Positions 1 to 6,296 of a stretch of DNA of 6,296 nt are shown here, piece after piece; the stretch's first letter is position 1; every line of letters begins with the position of its first letter. The DNA is taken from NCBI GenBank assembly GCA_020024075.1, contig JAHHUJ010000128.1, positions 1 to 6,296 of the forward strand. The letters run 5' to 3'. Position numbers and translations under genes: made by a program. This DNA comes from Psychrobacter sp. Its GTDB lineage: Bacteria > Pseudomonadota > Gammaproteobacteria > Pseudomonadales > Moraxellaceae. The notes under the pieces are model-generated. The model made no database searches. It saw only the letters and a list, made by a program, of their open reading frames with translations, and had not been told where the DNA came from.

Positions 1-2009
1 GCTAAGTGATTAAAAATACTTTGCATGTTTTTAGTATCAAAGGCAACTTTAAAGACACTTTCACCAGAGATTGCACCTGTCATAACCCCTTGTCTTGCCA
101 AAGCAAGCTGATCATATGCCAATGCGCCAGACTCCCTAGCAGTCTGTAACCAGTAATCCCATTTTTCAGGTGTCCACTGCCCTACCAGCTCTATTGGAGC
201 ACACTTTAATAATACGCGTGGATCGTCTGCTGCAAGCTGTGAATTAATTTCGCTTTTAGCAGGCAGGTCTGCTAGTGGCTGAGAAGCAGACTGATTTTGA
301 TTAGAATGGGTTTTACTGGTTTCTAAAAACGCTTGTTGTTCAGCCGTTATACCGTCCAATTCCGCATCTACTGACTGCATAGAATCAGTATTATTATACG
401 AAACAGAAGATTTTAAATCACTTTCGTCTGTAAATAAAGTATTTAATTGAGAATTAGACTCAAACTCAATATTATTGGTATTACTTTGAGCAGAATCATC
501 TAAATTCTGGAGATTTTCTTCTACTTGTACTGACTCAGAGCCAAAGTCACTCAAGTTACTCACATTGCTTAAGCTGCTTGAATTGCTTAAGTTGCTTAGG
601 TTGCTTAAGCTATTTGGGTTATCTAAGTCACCATCATAATCGTCAGTCTGTTGAATACTGTTTAGCATCAAACTGTCAGTCGTTGACGAATCAATAATGC
701 TGTCAGAATTAGTAGCAACTTTAGTTTCTGTTTCAGCTTCAACGGTGGTATACGACTCAGCAGGCTCTGCATTAGCCGTGCCAACACCCAGCTCTGGATT
801 CAGAATATTTTGATCAGAGACATCAGGTTCAACCTGCTGTGATACAGTAGCTTCAAGGGTTGCCGCTGCAACTGGTTGCGAATCAGAAACCGTAGGCGTA
901 GGCACCTCATTAAGAGCCAGTGGTCTAAATGCTAACAACCGCAATAAGCACATCTCTAACGCTTGCAGCGGAGTATTGGCCAGCTTAATTTGCTCACGCC
1001 CTTGGATAACAATCTGATAGTAAAGCTGCAACACATCAGCAGTGATAATGCCAGCTAACTGCTTGATTTGCTCAGCTTGCTTGTCATTGACGTTTAAAGC
1101 CACGTTTGGCAATAGCTGTACCATAGCGATTTGATGCAATAGCTCTGCTAGCCCATCAAACATACTACCAGCATCGACCATTTGCGCCCGCATTTGCTCA
1201 ATATGAGCCGAGACTGACTCTGTATCACCTTGATAAATATCAAGCAGCAGCTGCACTAAGTCTGCATTATCAATTAATCCTAACATATCATTAACCGTTT
1301 CATCGGTTAATGCCCCTTGACCGAAGGCAATGGCTTGGTCAGTCAGAGACAAAGCATCACGCACCGAACCTTTGGCAGCATTGGCCAACTGCCAGAGTGC
1401 TGGCTGAGTAAATTCAATACCTTCTTGCGTCAACAAATTGGCAATATGATCACTTAACGCTTGCTGCGGTAAAGGTCGCAGTACAAACTGCAAGCAGCGA
1501 CTAATAATAGTGATAGGTAGCTTTTGAGGATCTGTCGTCGCTAACAAGAATTTTACGTGTGAAGGAGGCTCTTCTAACGTTTTTAATAACGCATTAAAGC
1601 TGTGCGTAGACAGCATATGCACTTCGTCAATTAAATAAACTTTATAACGACCTTGGGTGGGTGCATAGGGTACATTATCGATAAGCTCTCGAGTATCCTC
1701 AACTTTGGTACGTGAGGCCGCATCAATCTCAATAAGATCAATAAAGCGACCTTGATCAATCGCCACACAGCTACTGCATACCCCGCATGGAGTACTCGTA
1801 ATCCCAGTTTCGCAGTTTAAGCATTTAGATAAAATACGAGCAATAGTGGTTTTACCTACCCCACGAGTCCCCGTAAACAAGTAAGCATGGTGTAGCCTAT
1901 TATGGTCAATGGCGTTAATAAGTGCTTTAGACACATGGGTCTGCCCTACCAACTCGTGGAAGTTTTTTGGGCGATATTTACGTGCTAAAACTTGATACTG
2001 CTGCGACAT
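1..2009 (-). CDS. dnaX: DNA polymerase III tau subunit (clamp loader ATPase), C-terminus cut off by window edge
   Basis: This is the ATP-driven motor of the sliding-clamp loader. In the family it opens and loads the beta clamp, and its C-terminal part tethers the polymerase alpha subunit. The ATG is at 2007-2009 and the frame stays open for 669 codons to the left edge. Near the N-terminus is RKYRP. The Walker A motif GTRGVGKT is at residues 47-54 (Lys53). Zinc cysteines are at 66, 75, 78 and 81. Walker B with LIDEVH is around 126-131, followed by FNALLKTLEEPP. Sensor 1 is Thr159 and the SRC arginine finger is Arg171. These positions run two ahead of E. coli as I recall it. Helical domain III ends near residue 362. 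A Ser/Asn/Asp/Gln-rich linker follows to about 595, then the start of the alpha-binding domain (about 597-669). Roughly the last 80-100 residues are probably missing. The Shine-Dalgarno is weak: AGG lies about 15 bases upstream. The identification is secure. Confidence 0.97.
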   Translation of the reverse strand, partial: MSQQYQVLARKYRPKNFHELVGQTHVSKALINAIDHNRLHHAYLFTGTRGVGKTTIARILSKCLNCETGITSTPCGVCSSCVAIDQGRFIDLIEIDAASRTKVEDTRELIDNVPYAPTQGRYKVYLIDEVHMLSTHSFNALLKTLEEPPSHVKFLLATTDPQKLPITIISRCLQFVLRPLPQQALSDHIANLLTQEGIEFTQPALWQLANAAKGSVRDALSLTDQAIAFGQGALTDETVNDMLGLIDNADLVQLLLDIYQGDTESVSAHIEQMRAQMVDAGSMFDGLAELLHQIAMVQLLPNVALNVNDKQAEQIKQLAGIITADVLQLYYQIVIQGREQIKLANTPLQALEMCLLRLLAFRPLALNEVPTPTVSDSQPVAAATLEATVSQQVEPDVSDQNILNPELGVGTANAEPAESYTTVEAETETKVATNSDSIIDSSTTDSLMLNSIQQTDDYDGDLDNPNSLSNLSNLSNSSSLSNVSNLSDFGSESVQVEENLQNLDDSAQSNTNNIEFESNSQLNTLFTDESDLKSSVSYNNTDSMQSVDAELDGITAEQQAFLETSKTHSNQNQSASQPLADLPAKSEINSQLAADDPRVLLKCAPIELVGQWTPEKWDYWLQTARESGALAYDQLALARQGVMTGAISGESVFKVAFDTKNMQSIFNHL
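547..627. repeat. 9-bp tandem repeat inside dnaX encoding Leu-Ser-Asn tripeptides
   Basis: On the plus strand this is about nine 9-base units based on ttgcttaag. Exact copies lie at 565-573, 583-591 and 601-609, a one-base variant at 592-600, and more degenerate copies on either side. In the dnaX frame each unit reads Leu-Ser-Asn or a close variant, giving residues about 462-488 as imperfect LSN repeats. The units keep the frame, so length changes by whole units would leave DnaX intact. The repeat sits in the low-complexity linker, which tolerates length variation. Some units differ only at silent or conservative positions, as expected for a decaying slippage tract. Confidence 0.85.
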
Positions 2010-2156
2010 AATGGACAACCAAACCTATGATATGTAATTTAAAAACTCAAAAAAGTAAACAAATGTTTGGCTCAAGCCAGAAACTAAAGCTTGAGCTTTT
2101 TTATGTATTGCTATTAATTTACTTATTTATTATCAATTATTCTTAATCACTTATTA
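2010..2156. other. AT-rich gap between the unknown gene and dnaX
   Basis: These 147 bases lie upstream of dnaX and downstream of the 410-residue gene. Apart from the hairpin at 2070-2096, the only candidate promoter for dnaX is a minus-strand TATCAT at 2027-2032, with no convincing -35 element at proper spacing. It would leave a leader of only about ten bases. No open frame of note exists on either strand. dnaX may therefore be read from the upstream gene, from this weak promoter, or both. Confidence 0.5.
2070..2102 (+). terminator. Intrinsic terminator-like hairpin facing the plus strand
   Basis: The arms gctcaagc (2070-2077) and gcttgagc (2089-2096) form a perfect 8-bp stem with an 11-base loop. 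Six T residues follow at once at 2097-2102 on the plus strand. On the minus strand, where all genes lie, the same stem is followed by CCAAAC and only further on by a T-run (2049-2054). Its best fit is therefore termination of rightward, antisense transcription. It may still act weakly in the other direction, or form a structure in the dnaX leader about 60 bases before the start codon. Confidence 0.6.
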
Positions 2157-3389
2157 CTAGTTCTCAATACTATTGCTATCACTTTTAGACAATACTGAGC
2201 CCGACTGATGATATACATCCATTAGAACGGTCACATTACCCTTCCCATCATCATTAGACATATCAAATCCTAAAATAAAATATTCTTTCATTGCTGGGTC
2301 TTGAAGCTGTGCATTAATATCAGATAGTAAGTCTTGATAGTTCTGTTGTAGCCACTGCTTTGAATACTGTGCTTGTTGATCTAAGCCATAGACAACAATG
2401 ACATAGTGATTACCAAAATCATTGTAAGAATGCTGATGGCAAAGATAGCCATTTAGACACTCTTCTCTGGATTTGTTTTCGTAATCCAGCATCTCTTCAA
2501 TGATACTCAATCGAGTATACATAGACTCAGCAACTAAAATTTTGACCTCTTCAAGAGGGAGGGTATCTCCAGCTTCATAACGGCGTTTGGTAGCCCCATT
2601 TAGCAGCTTTTGGAAAACAGTAGAATGAGACTGCAGCTTCTGAGCCATTGCCTCTAGCTCTTGAGATAATTGTGGGCTGGTATTATTAATAATGTTTGTT
2701 AGCCGAGTTTCAACCTTGGCCAGCAACCCTATTTTAACCAACTTTTGTTGAACAGCTACTGCTCTGTGATAAAAAACAGGACTATTTAAAAACTGTTGCG
2801 CCAGCTCTAGCTCTCCCTGAAAGTCATTGCAATTGACTAACTGAGTTAAGTGATAATCAAAATAACTCAATAAATCATTTGGGGTTTGTAGTAGCTGAAC
2901 CAGTTGATAGAAGCTATTTAGACTAAATAACTGTAAAGCCTTAGTTTCATTCGCTAAATCAAGAGCACCTTCTTCTTGAAAGAAGCTACTGCCATACTCA
3001 TGCTCTACCTGATAACCTGTGTCTTGGTGCACTAATGTTAGTGAGGTAAGGCCAATATAATGAATGTTCTGTACCTCTTGAGCCTCATCTGCTATGGGTA
3101 GAGCCACATCACTTACTAGCTGCTCAAAACGCTTATTAATATCAGTGGCAGCCTGTAGTCTTATTTCAGCCAGCATAGACTTTGCAATATTAGGACTATC
3201 AACCGTCACCATATGTTCATGAGTTAGGACGTATAACAGCTGTTTACCGATTCTAAAAGCATAATCAAACTTACCTTGACCGACTAAAGGATCCTTATTA
3301 TCTAAATAGACTGATAAAAAGGTACGATGGAGCATAGCGCTCCAGTCGAAATTTGGTACTTGTTCTGAATGCGGTTTATTATTTGGCAT
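2157..3389 (-). CDS. Unrecognised 410-residue cytoplasmic protein
   Basis: I do not recognise this protein and assign no function. It has no signal peptide and no membrane segment, and is rich in Leu and Gln. The N-terminal 140 residues look mixed alpha/beta (for example QLLYVLTHEHMVTVD near 51-65). The middle, about 150-310, looks mostly helical, with heptad-like stretches around 225-260. The C-terminal part has beta-like strands (NHYVIVVYGL, EYFILGFDM, NVTVLMDVYH) and a Ser-rich tail. The only cysteines are 187, 311 and 317; Cys311, Cys317, His318 and His320 lie close together. The gene has its own likely -10 element and lies between the lysS terminator and dnaX. It ends TAG-TAA-TAA. The listed ATG has GGAG 14 bases upstream, whereas Met19 (codon at 3333-3335) has GGAG four bases upstream. 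The start may therefore be Met19, giving 392 residues. The long intact frame strongly supports a real gene. Confidence 0.85.
   Translation of the reverse strand: MPNNKPHSEQVPNFDWSAMLHRTFLSVYLDNKDPLVGQGKFDYAFRIGKQLLYVLTHEHMVTVDSPNIAKSMLAEIRLQAATDINKRFEQLVSDVALPIADEAQEVQNIHYIGLTSLTLVHQDTGYQVEHEYGSSFFQEEGALDLANETKALQLFSLNSFYQLVQLLQTPNDLLSYFDYHLTQLVNCNDFQGELELAQQFLNSPVFYHRAVAVQQKLVKIGLLAKVETRLTNIINNTSPQLSQELEAMAQKLQSHSTVFQKLLNGATKRRYEAGDTLPLEEVKILVAESMYTRLSIIEEMLDYENKSREECLNGYLCHQHSYNDFGNHYVIVVYGLDQQAQYSKQWLQQNYQDLLSDINAQLQDPAMKEYFILGFDMSNDDGKGNVTVLMDVYHQSGSVLSKSDSNSIEN
3340..3343 (-). promoter_or_regulatory. Shine-Dalgarno-like GGAG before the alternative start (Met19) of the unknown gene
   Basis: On the minus strand GGAG is followed by CGCT and then the ATG of codon 19 at 3333-3335. 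The spacing is short but usable and better than the 14-base gap before the first ATG. It makes the shorter 392-residue product a serious alternative. The motif lies in coding sequence, so it could be chance. Confidence 0.35.
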
Positions 3390-3477
3390 AGACTTCGGGG
3401 AAACTCCAATTGTTGATACAGAGCTAATAAGAGGTCTAGGATTCTCTTGAGTTAGATTTAAGTGCTTAGCTAAACTG

Positions 3478-3491
3478 TATTATACATAATA
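3478..3491. repeat. Small dyad overlapping the -10 element
   Basis: The arms tattat (3478-3483) and ataata (3486-3491) are perfect inverted repeats separated by two bases, and they cover the TATAAT at 3479-3484. A dyad over a -10 is where a repressor could bind, but an AT-only palindrome this short also arises easily by chance. Confidence 0.35.
3479..3484 (-). promoter_or_regulatory. Likely -10 element for the unknown gene
   Basis: The minus strand reads an exact TATAAT here, about 90 bases before the ATG of the 410-residue gene, in AT-rich DNA after the lysS terminator. No good TTGACA-like -35 lies at 16-18 bases, so the promoter would be weak or depend on an activator. It would give a leader of about 80 bases. 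Confidence 0.45.
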
Positions 3492-3524
3492 GTATTTTAA
3501 TGCTTATTACTATACCGTTTTTTT

Positions 3525-3536
3525 GGCTCTGTTGCA
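3525..3536 (+). other. Solo sequence resembling an IS6-family terminal inverted repeat
   Basis: The plus strand reads ggctctgttgca after a run of seven T. From memory, IS6-family elements (IS26, IS257, the Acinetobacter IS1006 group) begin with GGC/T-x-CTGTTGCAA. No transposase gene and no properly oriented partner repeat is present between here and lysS. At best it is a relic end or part of a small non-coding element; it could be coincidence. Confidence 0.25.
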
Positions 3537-3554
3537 CATATGTTAGTGGTGTTT

Positions 3555-3588
3555 AAAAAAATATAGGACTGCACTCTAGGCAGTCCTA
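3555..3588 (-). terminator. Intrinsic terminator of lysS
   Basis: Read on the minus strand, a perfect 9-bp stem (TAGGACTGC pairing with GCAGTCCTA, 3588-3580 and 3572-3564) closes a 7-base loop. TA and seven T residues follow at 3561-3555. It lies 47 bases after the lysS stop codon and should end the prfA-lysS transcript before the unknown gene. Confidence 0.9.
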
Positions 3589-3635
3589 CATCCTTATTTT
3601 ATTGCATAAATCTTAATATAAAGTTAAGTTTTCGC

Positions 3636-5162
3636 TTAGTGCTTCATACGCATATGTGGGAATAAAATCACATCACGAATACTGGCCGCATCGGTAAATA
3701 ACATAACTAAACGGTCAATACCGATACCCTCACCCGCTGTTGGTGGTAGGCCATAAGATAAGGCTTCAATATAGTCGGCATCAAAGTGCATGGCTTCATC
3801 ATCACCGGCTTCTTTTTCTGCCACTTGATTATGGAAACGCTGCGCCTGATCCGCAGGATCATTAAGCTCACTAAATCCGTTAGCAATCTCACGTCCACCG
3901 ATGAACAATTCAAAACGATCGGTGATTTCAGGATTTTCATCATTACGGCGAGCTAACGGTGAGGTTTCAGCTGGGTACTCAGTAATGAAGGTTGGCTGAC
4001 GCAATTTATGCTCAGCGGTTTCTTCAAAGATAATGGTTTGTAGTTTACCTACACCAAAGCCTTCTTTAACCTGTTGTTTTAAAACGTTCTGTGCATAGTC
4101 CGCTAAATAATCTCTGTCATCAATTTTGCTCATATCAAAGTTTTCTGCATACTGACCAATCGCATCTTTCATGCTTAAGCGAGCAAAAGGTGCTTCAAAA
4201 CTAATAGTCTCACCTTGATAAGTCAGCTCTGTAGTACCCAAAATATCAGTTGCTAACTCATTAAATAAACGCTCAGTTAAGTCCATCAAGTCTTTATAAT
4301 CTGCATAGGCTTGATAAAACTCAATCATTGTGAATTCAGGGTTATGACGAGTCGATACCCCTTCATTACGGAAGCTACGGTTAATCTCAAATACGCGCTC
4401 AAAGCCGCCAACGACCAAACGTTTTAGGTATAATTCTGGAGCAATACGTAAATATAATGGCATATCTAGTGCGTTATGATGCGTGATGAATGGACGCGCC
4501 ACAGCACCACCAGGGATAGGGTGCATCATTGGTGTCTCAACTTCCATAAAACGCTCATTTAGCATAAATTTACGGATACCACTGATTACCTGGCTGCGAA
4601 TCATAAAAGTCTTACGGCTATCTTCATTGGTCATTAGGTCTAAATGACGGTTACGATAACGGGCTTCGGTGTCTGCTAAACCATGGAATTTATTTGGCAT
4701 AGGACGTAGAGATTTAGTTAATAAAGTAATCTCTTCAATATGAACATATAAGTCGCCTTTGCCTGAACGACCGATGAAACCAGAAACACCAACAATATCA
4801 CCCAAATCTAGTGACTTAATCAAATCTAATGTTTCTTTATCCAACTCTTTACGTGCCACATACAGCTGGATACGGCCTGTCATATCTTGAATAACGATAA
4901 AGGCACCACGGTTCAGCATCACACGACCAGCAACGTTAACTTGAGTTTTGTCACCCGCCGCAGCTTTTTCTTCAATTTCTTGCTTGCTAATACCTTCAAA
5001 CTGCTGTTGCAAATCTTCGGCATAATCAGTACGTTTGAACTGGTTAGGATAAGCCACTTTACCCGAGGCAGCAATCTCATCTAGCTTAGCTTGACGCTGA
5101 GCGATAAGGTCATTGGTTTCATCGATTGATTGGGCTTGCTCTTGATTATTTTTATTAGACAT
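3636..5162 (-). CDS. lysS: Lysyl-tRNA synthetase, class II
   Basis: This cytoplasmic homodimeric enzyme joins lysine to tRNA(Lys) at the cost of ATP, via lysyl-adenylate. The 508 residues match the family's usual length (about 505 in E. coli). An N-terminal helical stretch leads into an OB-fold anticodon-binding domain at about 75-155 (VAGRVM, DMTGRIQLYVAR). The catalytic core follows. FMEVETPMM is the motif 1 region. Motif 2 has FRNEG with Arg265, then RHNPEFTMIEFYQAYADY. FITEYPAETSPLARR precedes GGREIANGFSELND. Motif 3 is GEGIGIDR at 477-484, near the end. The first ATG (5160-5162) fits the family start and has GAGAG four bases upstream. The extreme N-terminus is Asn/Gln-rich and presumably disordered. 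The gene lies 89 bases after prfA and is followed by a strong terminator. Nothing is broken or missing. Confidence 0.98.
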   Translation of the reverse strand: MSNKNNQEQAQSIDETNDLIAQRQAKLDEIAASGKVAYPNQFKRTDYAEDLQQQFEGISKQEIEEKAAAGDKTQVNVAGRVMLNRGAFIVIQDMTGRIQLYVARKELDKETLDLIKSLDLGDIVGVSGFIGRSGKGDLYVHIEEITLLTKSLRPMPNKFHGLADTEARYRNRHLDLMTNEDSRKTFMIRSQVISGIRKFMLNERFMEVETPMMHPIPGGAVARPFITHHNALDMPLYLRIAPELYLKRLVVGGFERVFEINRSFRNEGVSTRHNPEFTMIEFYQAYADYKDLMDLTERLFNELATDILGTTELTYQGETISFEAPFARLSMKDAIGQYAENFDMSKIDDRDYLADYAQNVLKQQVKEGFGVGKLQTIIFEETAEHKLRQPTFITEYPAETSPLARRNDENPEITDRFELFIGGREIANGFSELNDPADQAQRFHNQVAEKEAGDDEAMHFDADYIEALSYGLPPTAGEGIGIDRLVMLFTDAASIRDVILFPHMRMKH

Positions 5163-5251
5163 AAGACTCTCAAATTATTTATGACAATGATTTTTATAAA
5201 ACCGCTAAAGAAGATAGTGCTCTAAGTTTTCTAGGTTTAGAGTTTAGACCG
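5163..5251. other. prfA-lysS gap
   Basis: These 89 bases separate the prfA stop from the lysS ATG. A weak 6-bp dyad (ctctaa 5220-5225, ttagag 5237-5242) lacks a T-run on either side, so it is not a convincing terminator. The minus strand has a TATAAA without a good -35 at proper spacing. Co-transcription of lysS from prfA, perhaps with a weak internal promoter, is the simplest reading. Confidence 0.45.
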
Positions 5252-6296
5252 TTACTCGCCACTCACACTGGCCATCAAGTCAGCTTGATGCTCACGAGTT
5301 AGCGCATCTAACAGCTCGTCTAAATCCCCTTCCATAATAGCGTCTAACTTGTATAAAGTTAGGTTAATACGGTGATCGGTCATGCGACCTTGGGGGAAGT
5401 TGTAAGTACGGATACGCTCACTGCGATCGCCGCTACCTACTAAGTTACGGCGCAGCGCATCAGCGCTATCAACCTGCTCTTGCACTTTGGCTTGCTGAAT
5501 ACGAGCAATTAGCATCTGCATCGCTTTGGCACGGTTTTTATGTTGGCTTCGTTCTTGTTGACATTCAGCCACCACACCAGTTGGAATGTGCGTTAGACGT
5601 ACCGCAGAGTCGGTGGTGTTAACGTGCTGACCACCCGCCCCACTTGAGCGGAAAGTATCCATGCGGATATCTGCAGGATTCAATTCAACCGTATCATCAA
5701 TCTTAACCTCTGGCATTACCGCTACGGTACAGGCTGACGTATGAACACGACCCTGACTTTCTGTTTCAGGGACACGTTGTACACGGTGCGCACCAGACTC
5801 AAACTTTAAGCGACCATAAACATCATTACCAGAAACACGGGTAATGATTTCTTTATAGCCGCCATGCTCGCCTTCGTTGGCTGACAATATTTCAATAGTC
5901 CAGCCCTGAGAAGAAGCATAACGCTCATACATACGGAATAAATCGCCTGAGAATATCGCCGCTTCATCACCGCCTGTTCCTGCACGAATCTCTAAGAAGG
6001 CTGGTACCTTATCGTTAGGATCTTTTGGTAGCATCATAACGTTAAGCTCTTCTTCCATCTTGTCGATTTCAGCAGCAGCCGTTTCGATTTCTTCTTGCAT
6101 CATCGCCTTCATTTCAGGGTCAGCTGCATCATTTAGCATCTCTTCGGCATCTTTTTTGTCAGTTTCAGCCTGAAGGTAACGCTGCCACGTAGTCGTGATT
6201 TCGGTTAGATCACTGTGCTCCATAGAGAGCTCGCGAAACTTGTTGTTATCACTAATGACATCGGGGTCAGAAAGCAGTGCAGTCACTTCTTCATAG
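5252..6296 (-). CDS. prfA: Peptide chain release factor 1, N-terminus cut off by window edge
   Basis: RF1 recognises UAG and UAA in the ribosomal A site and triggers release of the finished protein. 347 residues are visible. The frame is open to the right edge, where it begins Tyr-Glu-Glu-Val; this aligns with residue 16 onward of E. coli RF1, so about 15 residues lie outside. A GTG at 6284-6286 is an internal valine, not the start. A helical N-terminal domain leads to LPKDPND and RAGTGGDEAA. The codon-recognition tripeptide Pro-Glu-Thr is encoded at 5762-5770, in VQRVPETESQGR. Together with TSACTVAVMPE this marks RF1 rather than RF2. The catalytic GGQ, whose Gln is methylated by PrmC in the family, is at 5627-5635, and HKNRAKAMQ follows. 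The C-terminus ends in EHQADLMASVSGE. The stop is TAA. lysS follows 89 bases downstream. Confidence 0.97.
   Translation of the reverse strand, partial: YEEVTALLSDPDVISDNNKFRELSMEHSDLTEITTTWQRYLQAETDKKDAEEMLNDAADPEMKAMMQEEIETAAAEIDKMEEELNVMMLPKDPNDKVPAFLEIRAGTGGDEAAIFSGDLFRMYERYASSQGWTIEILSANEGEHGGYKEIITRVSGNDVYGRLKFESGAHRVQRVPETESQGRVHTSACTVAVMPEVKIDDTVELNPADIRMDTFRSSGAGGQHVNTTDSAVRLTHIPTGVVAECQQERSQHKNRAKAMQMLIARIQQAKVQEQVDSADALRRNLVGSGDRSERIRTYNFPQGRMTDHRINLTLYKLDAIMEGDLDELLDALTREHQADLMASVSGE

Noticed and set aside
1962..1970. A AAA AAC heptamer in the dnaX reading frame at codons 14-16, a classic -1 slippery sequence
   Set aside because: A -1 shift here meets a TAA after about eleven codons, giving a peptide of under 30 residues. 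It lies far from where gamma is made in other species, and the bases simply encode the conserved RPK region.
3707..3943. 78-codon open frame on the minus strand
   Set aside because: It lies wholly within lysS in another frame and shows no domain; it is a shadow of lysS.
4887..5084. 65-codon open frame on the plus strand
   Set aside because: It is antisense to the N-terminal coding part of lysS, with no supporting motif or ribosome binding site.
5220..5242. Inverted repeat between prfA and lysS as a terminator
   Set aside because: The stem is only six AT-rich pairs and no T-run follows on either strand.
5762..5770. Pro-Glu-Thr instead of Pro-Ala-Thr in the RF1 codon-recognition tripeptide
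   Set aside because: The middle position is variable in RF1, and Pro-Glu-Thr is found in other bacteria such as Bacillus as I recall it, so it does not suggest altered specificity.
6284..6286. GTG as the start of release factor 1
   Set aside because: The frame continues upstream to the window edge with residues Tyr-Glu-Glu that align with known RF1, so this GTG is an internal valine.

Overview
The window holds four protein-coding genes, all on the minus strand. Read in the direction of transcription (right to left) they are prfA (peptide chain release factor 1, missing about 15 N-terminal residues at the right edge), lysS (class II lysyl-tRNA synthetase, complete), an unrecognised 410-residue cytoplasmic protein, and dnaX (DNA polymerase III tau subunit, missing its last part at the left edge). 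No tRNA or rRNA gene, CRISPR array, transposase gene or phage gene was seen. No stretch of 300 bases or more lacks a gene.

PrfA, LysS and the N-terminal half of DnaX closely resemble their gammaproteobacterial counterparts as I remember the E. coli proteins. The DNA is AT-rich. The long Ser/Asn/Gln/Asp-rich DnaX linker and the general style of the proteins suggest Moraxellaceae, most likely a Psychrobacter-like bacterium. That placement is inference from recall, not from a search.

Region by region: positions 5252-6296 are prfA. An 89-base gap with no clear promoter or strong terminator separates it from lysS (3636-5162), so read-through from prfA into lysS is plausible. A strong intrinsic terminator at 3555-3588 closes the prfA-lysS unit. 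The next 170 bases are AT-rich. They carry an exact TATAAT -10 element inside a small dyad, and a 12-base sequence resembling the terminal repeat of IS6-family insertion sequences. The unknown gene (2157-3389) follows and ends in three consecutive stop codons. A 147-base gap then leads to dnaX. That gap contains a hairpin whose T-run faces the opposite direction to every gene in the window.

Functionally, prfA and lysS belong to translation and dnaX to the replisome clamp loader. The unknown gene is transcriptionally separable from lysS and could be read on into dnaX. I see no convincing new multi-gene system. The points most worth checking are the unknown protein, the expanded repeat-bearing DnaX linker without a visible frameshift heptamer, and the reversed terminator in front of dnaX.
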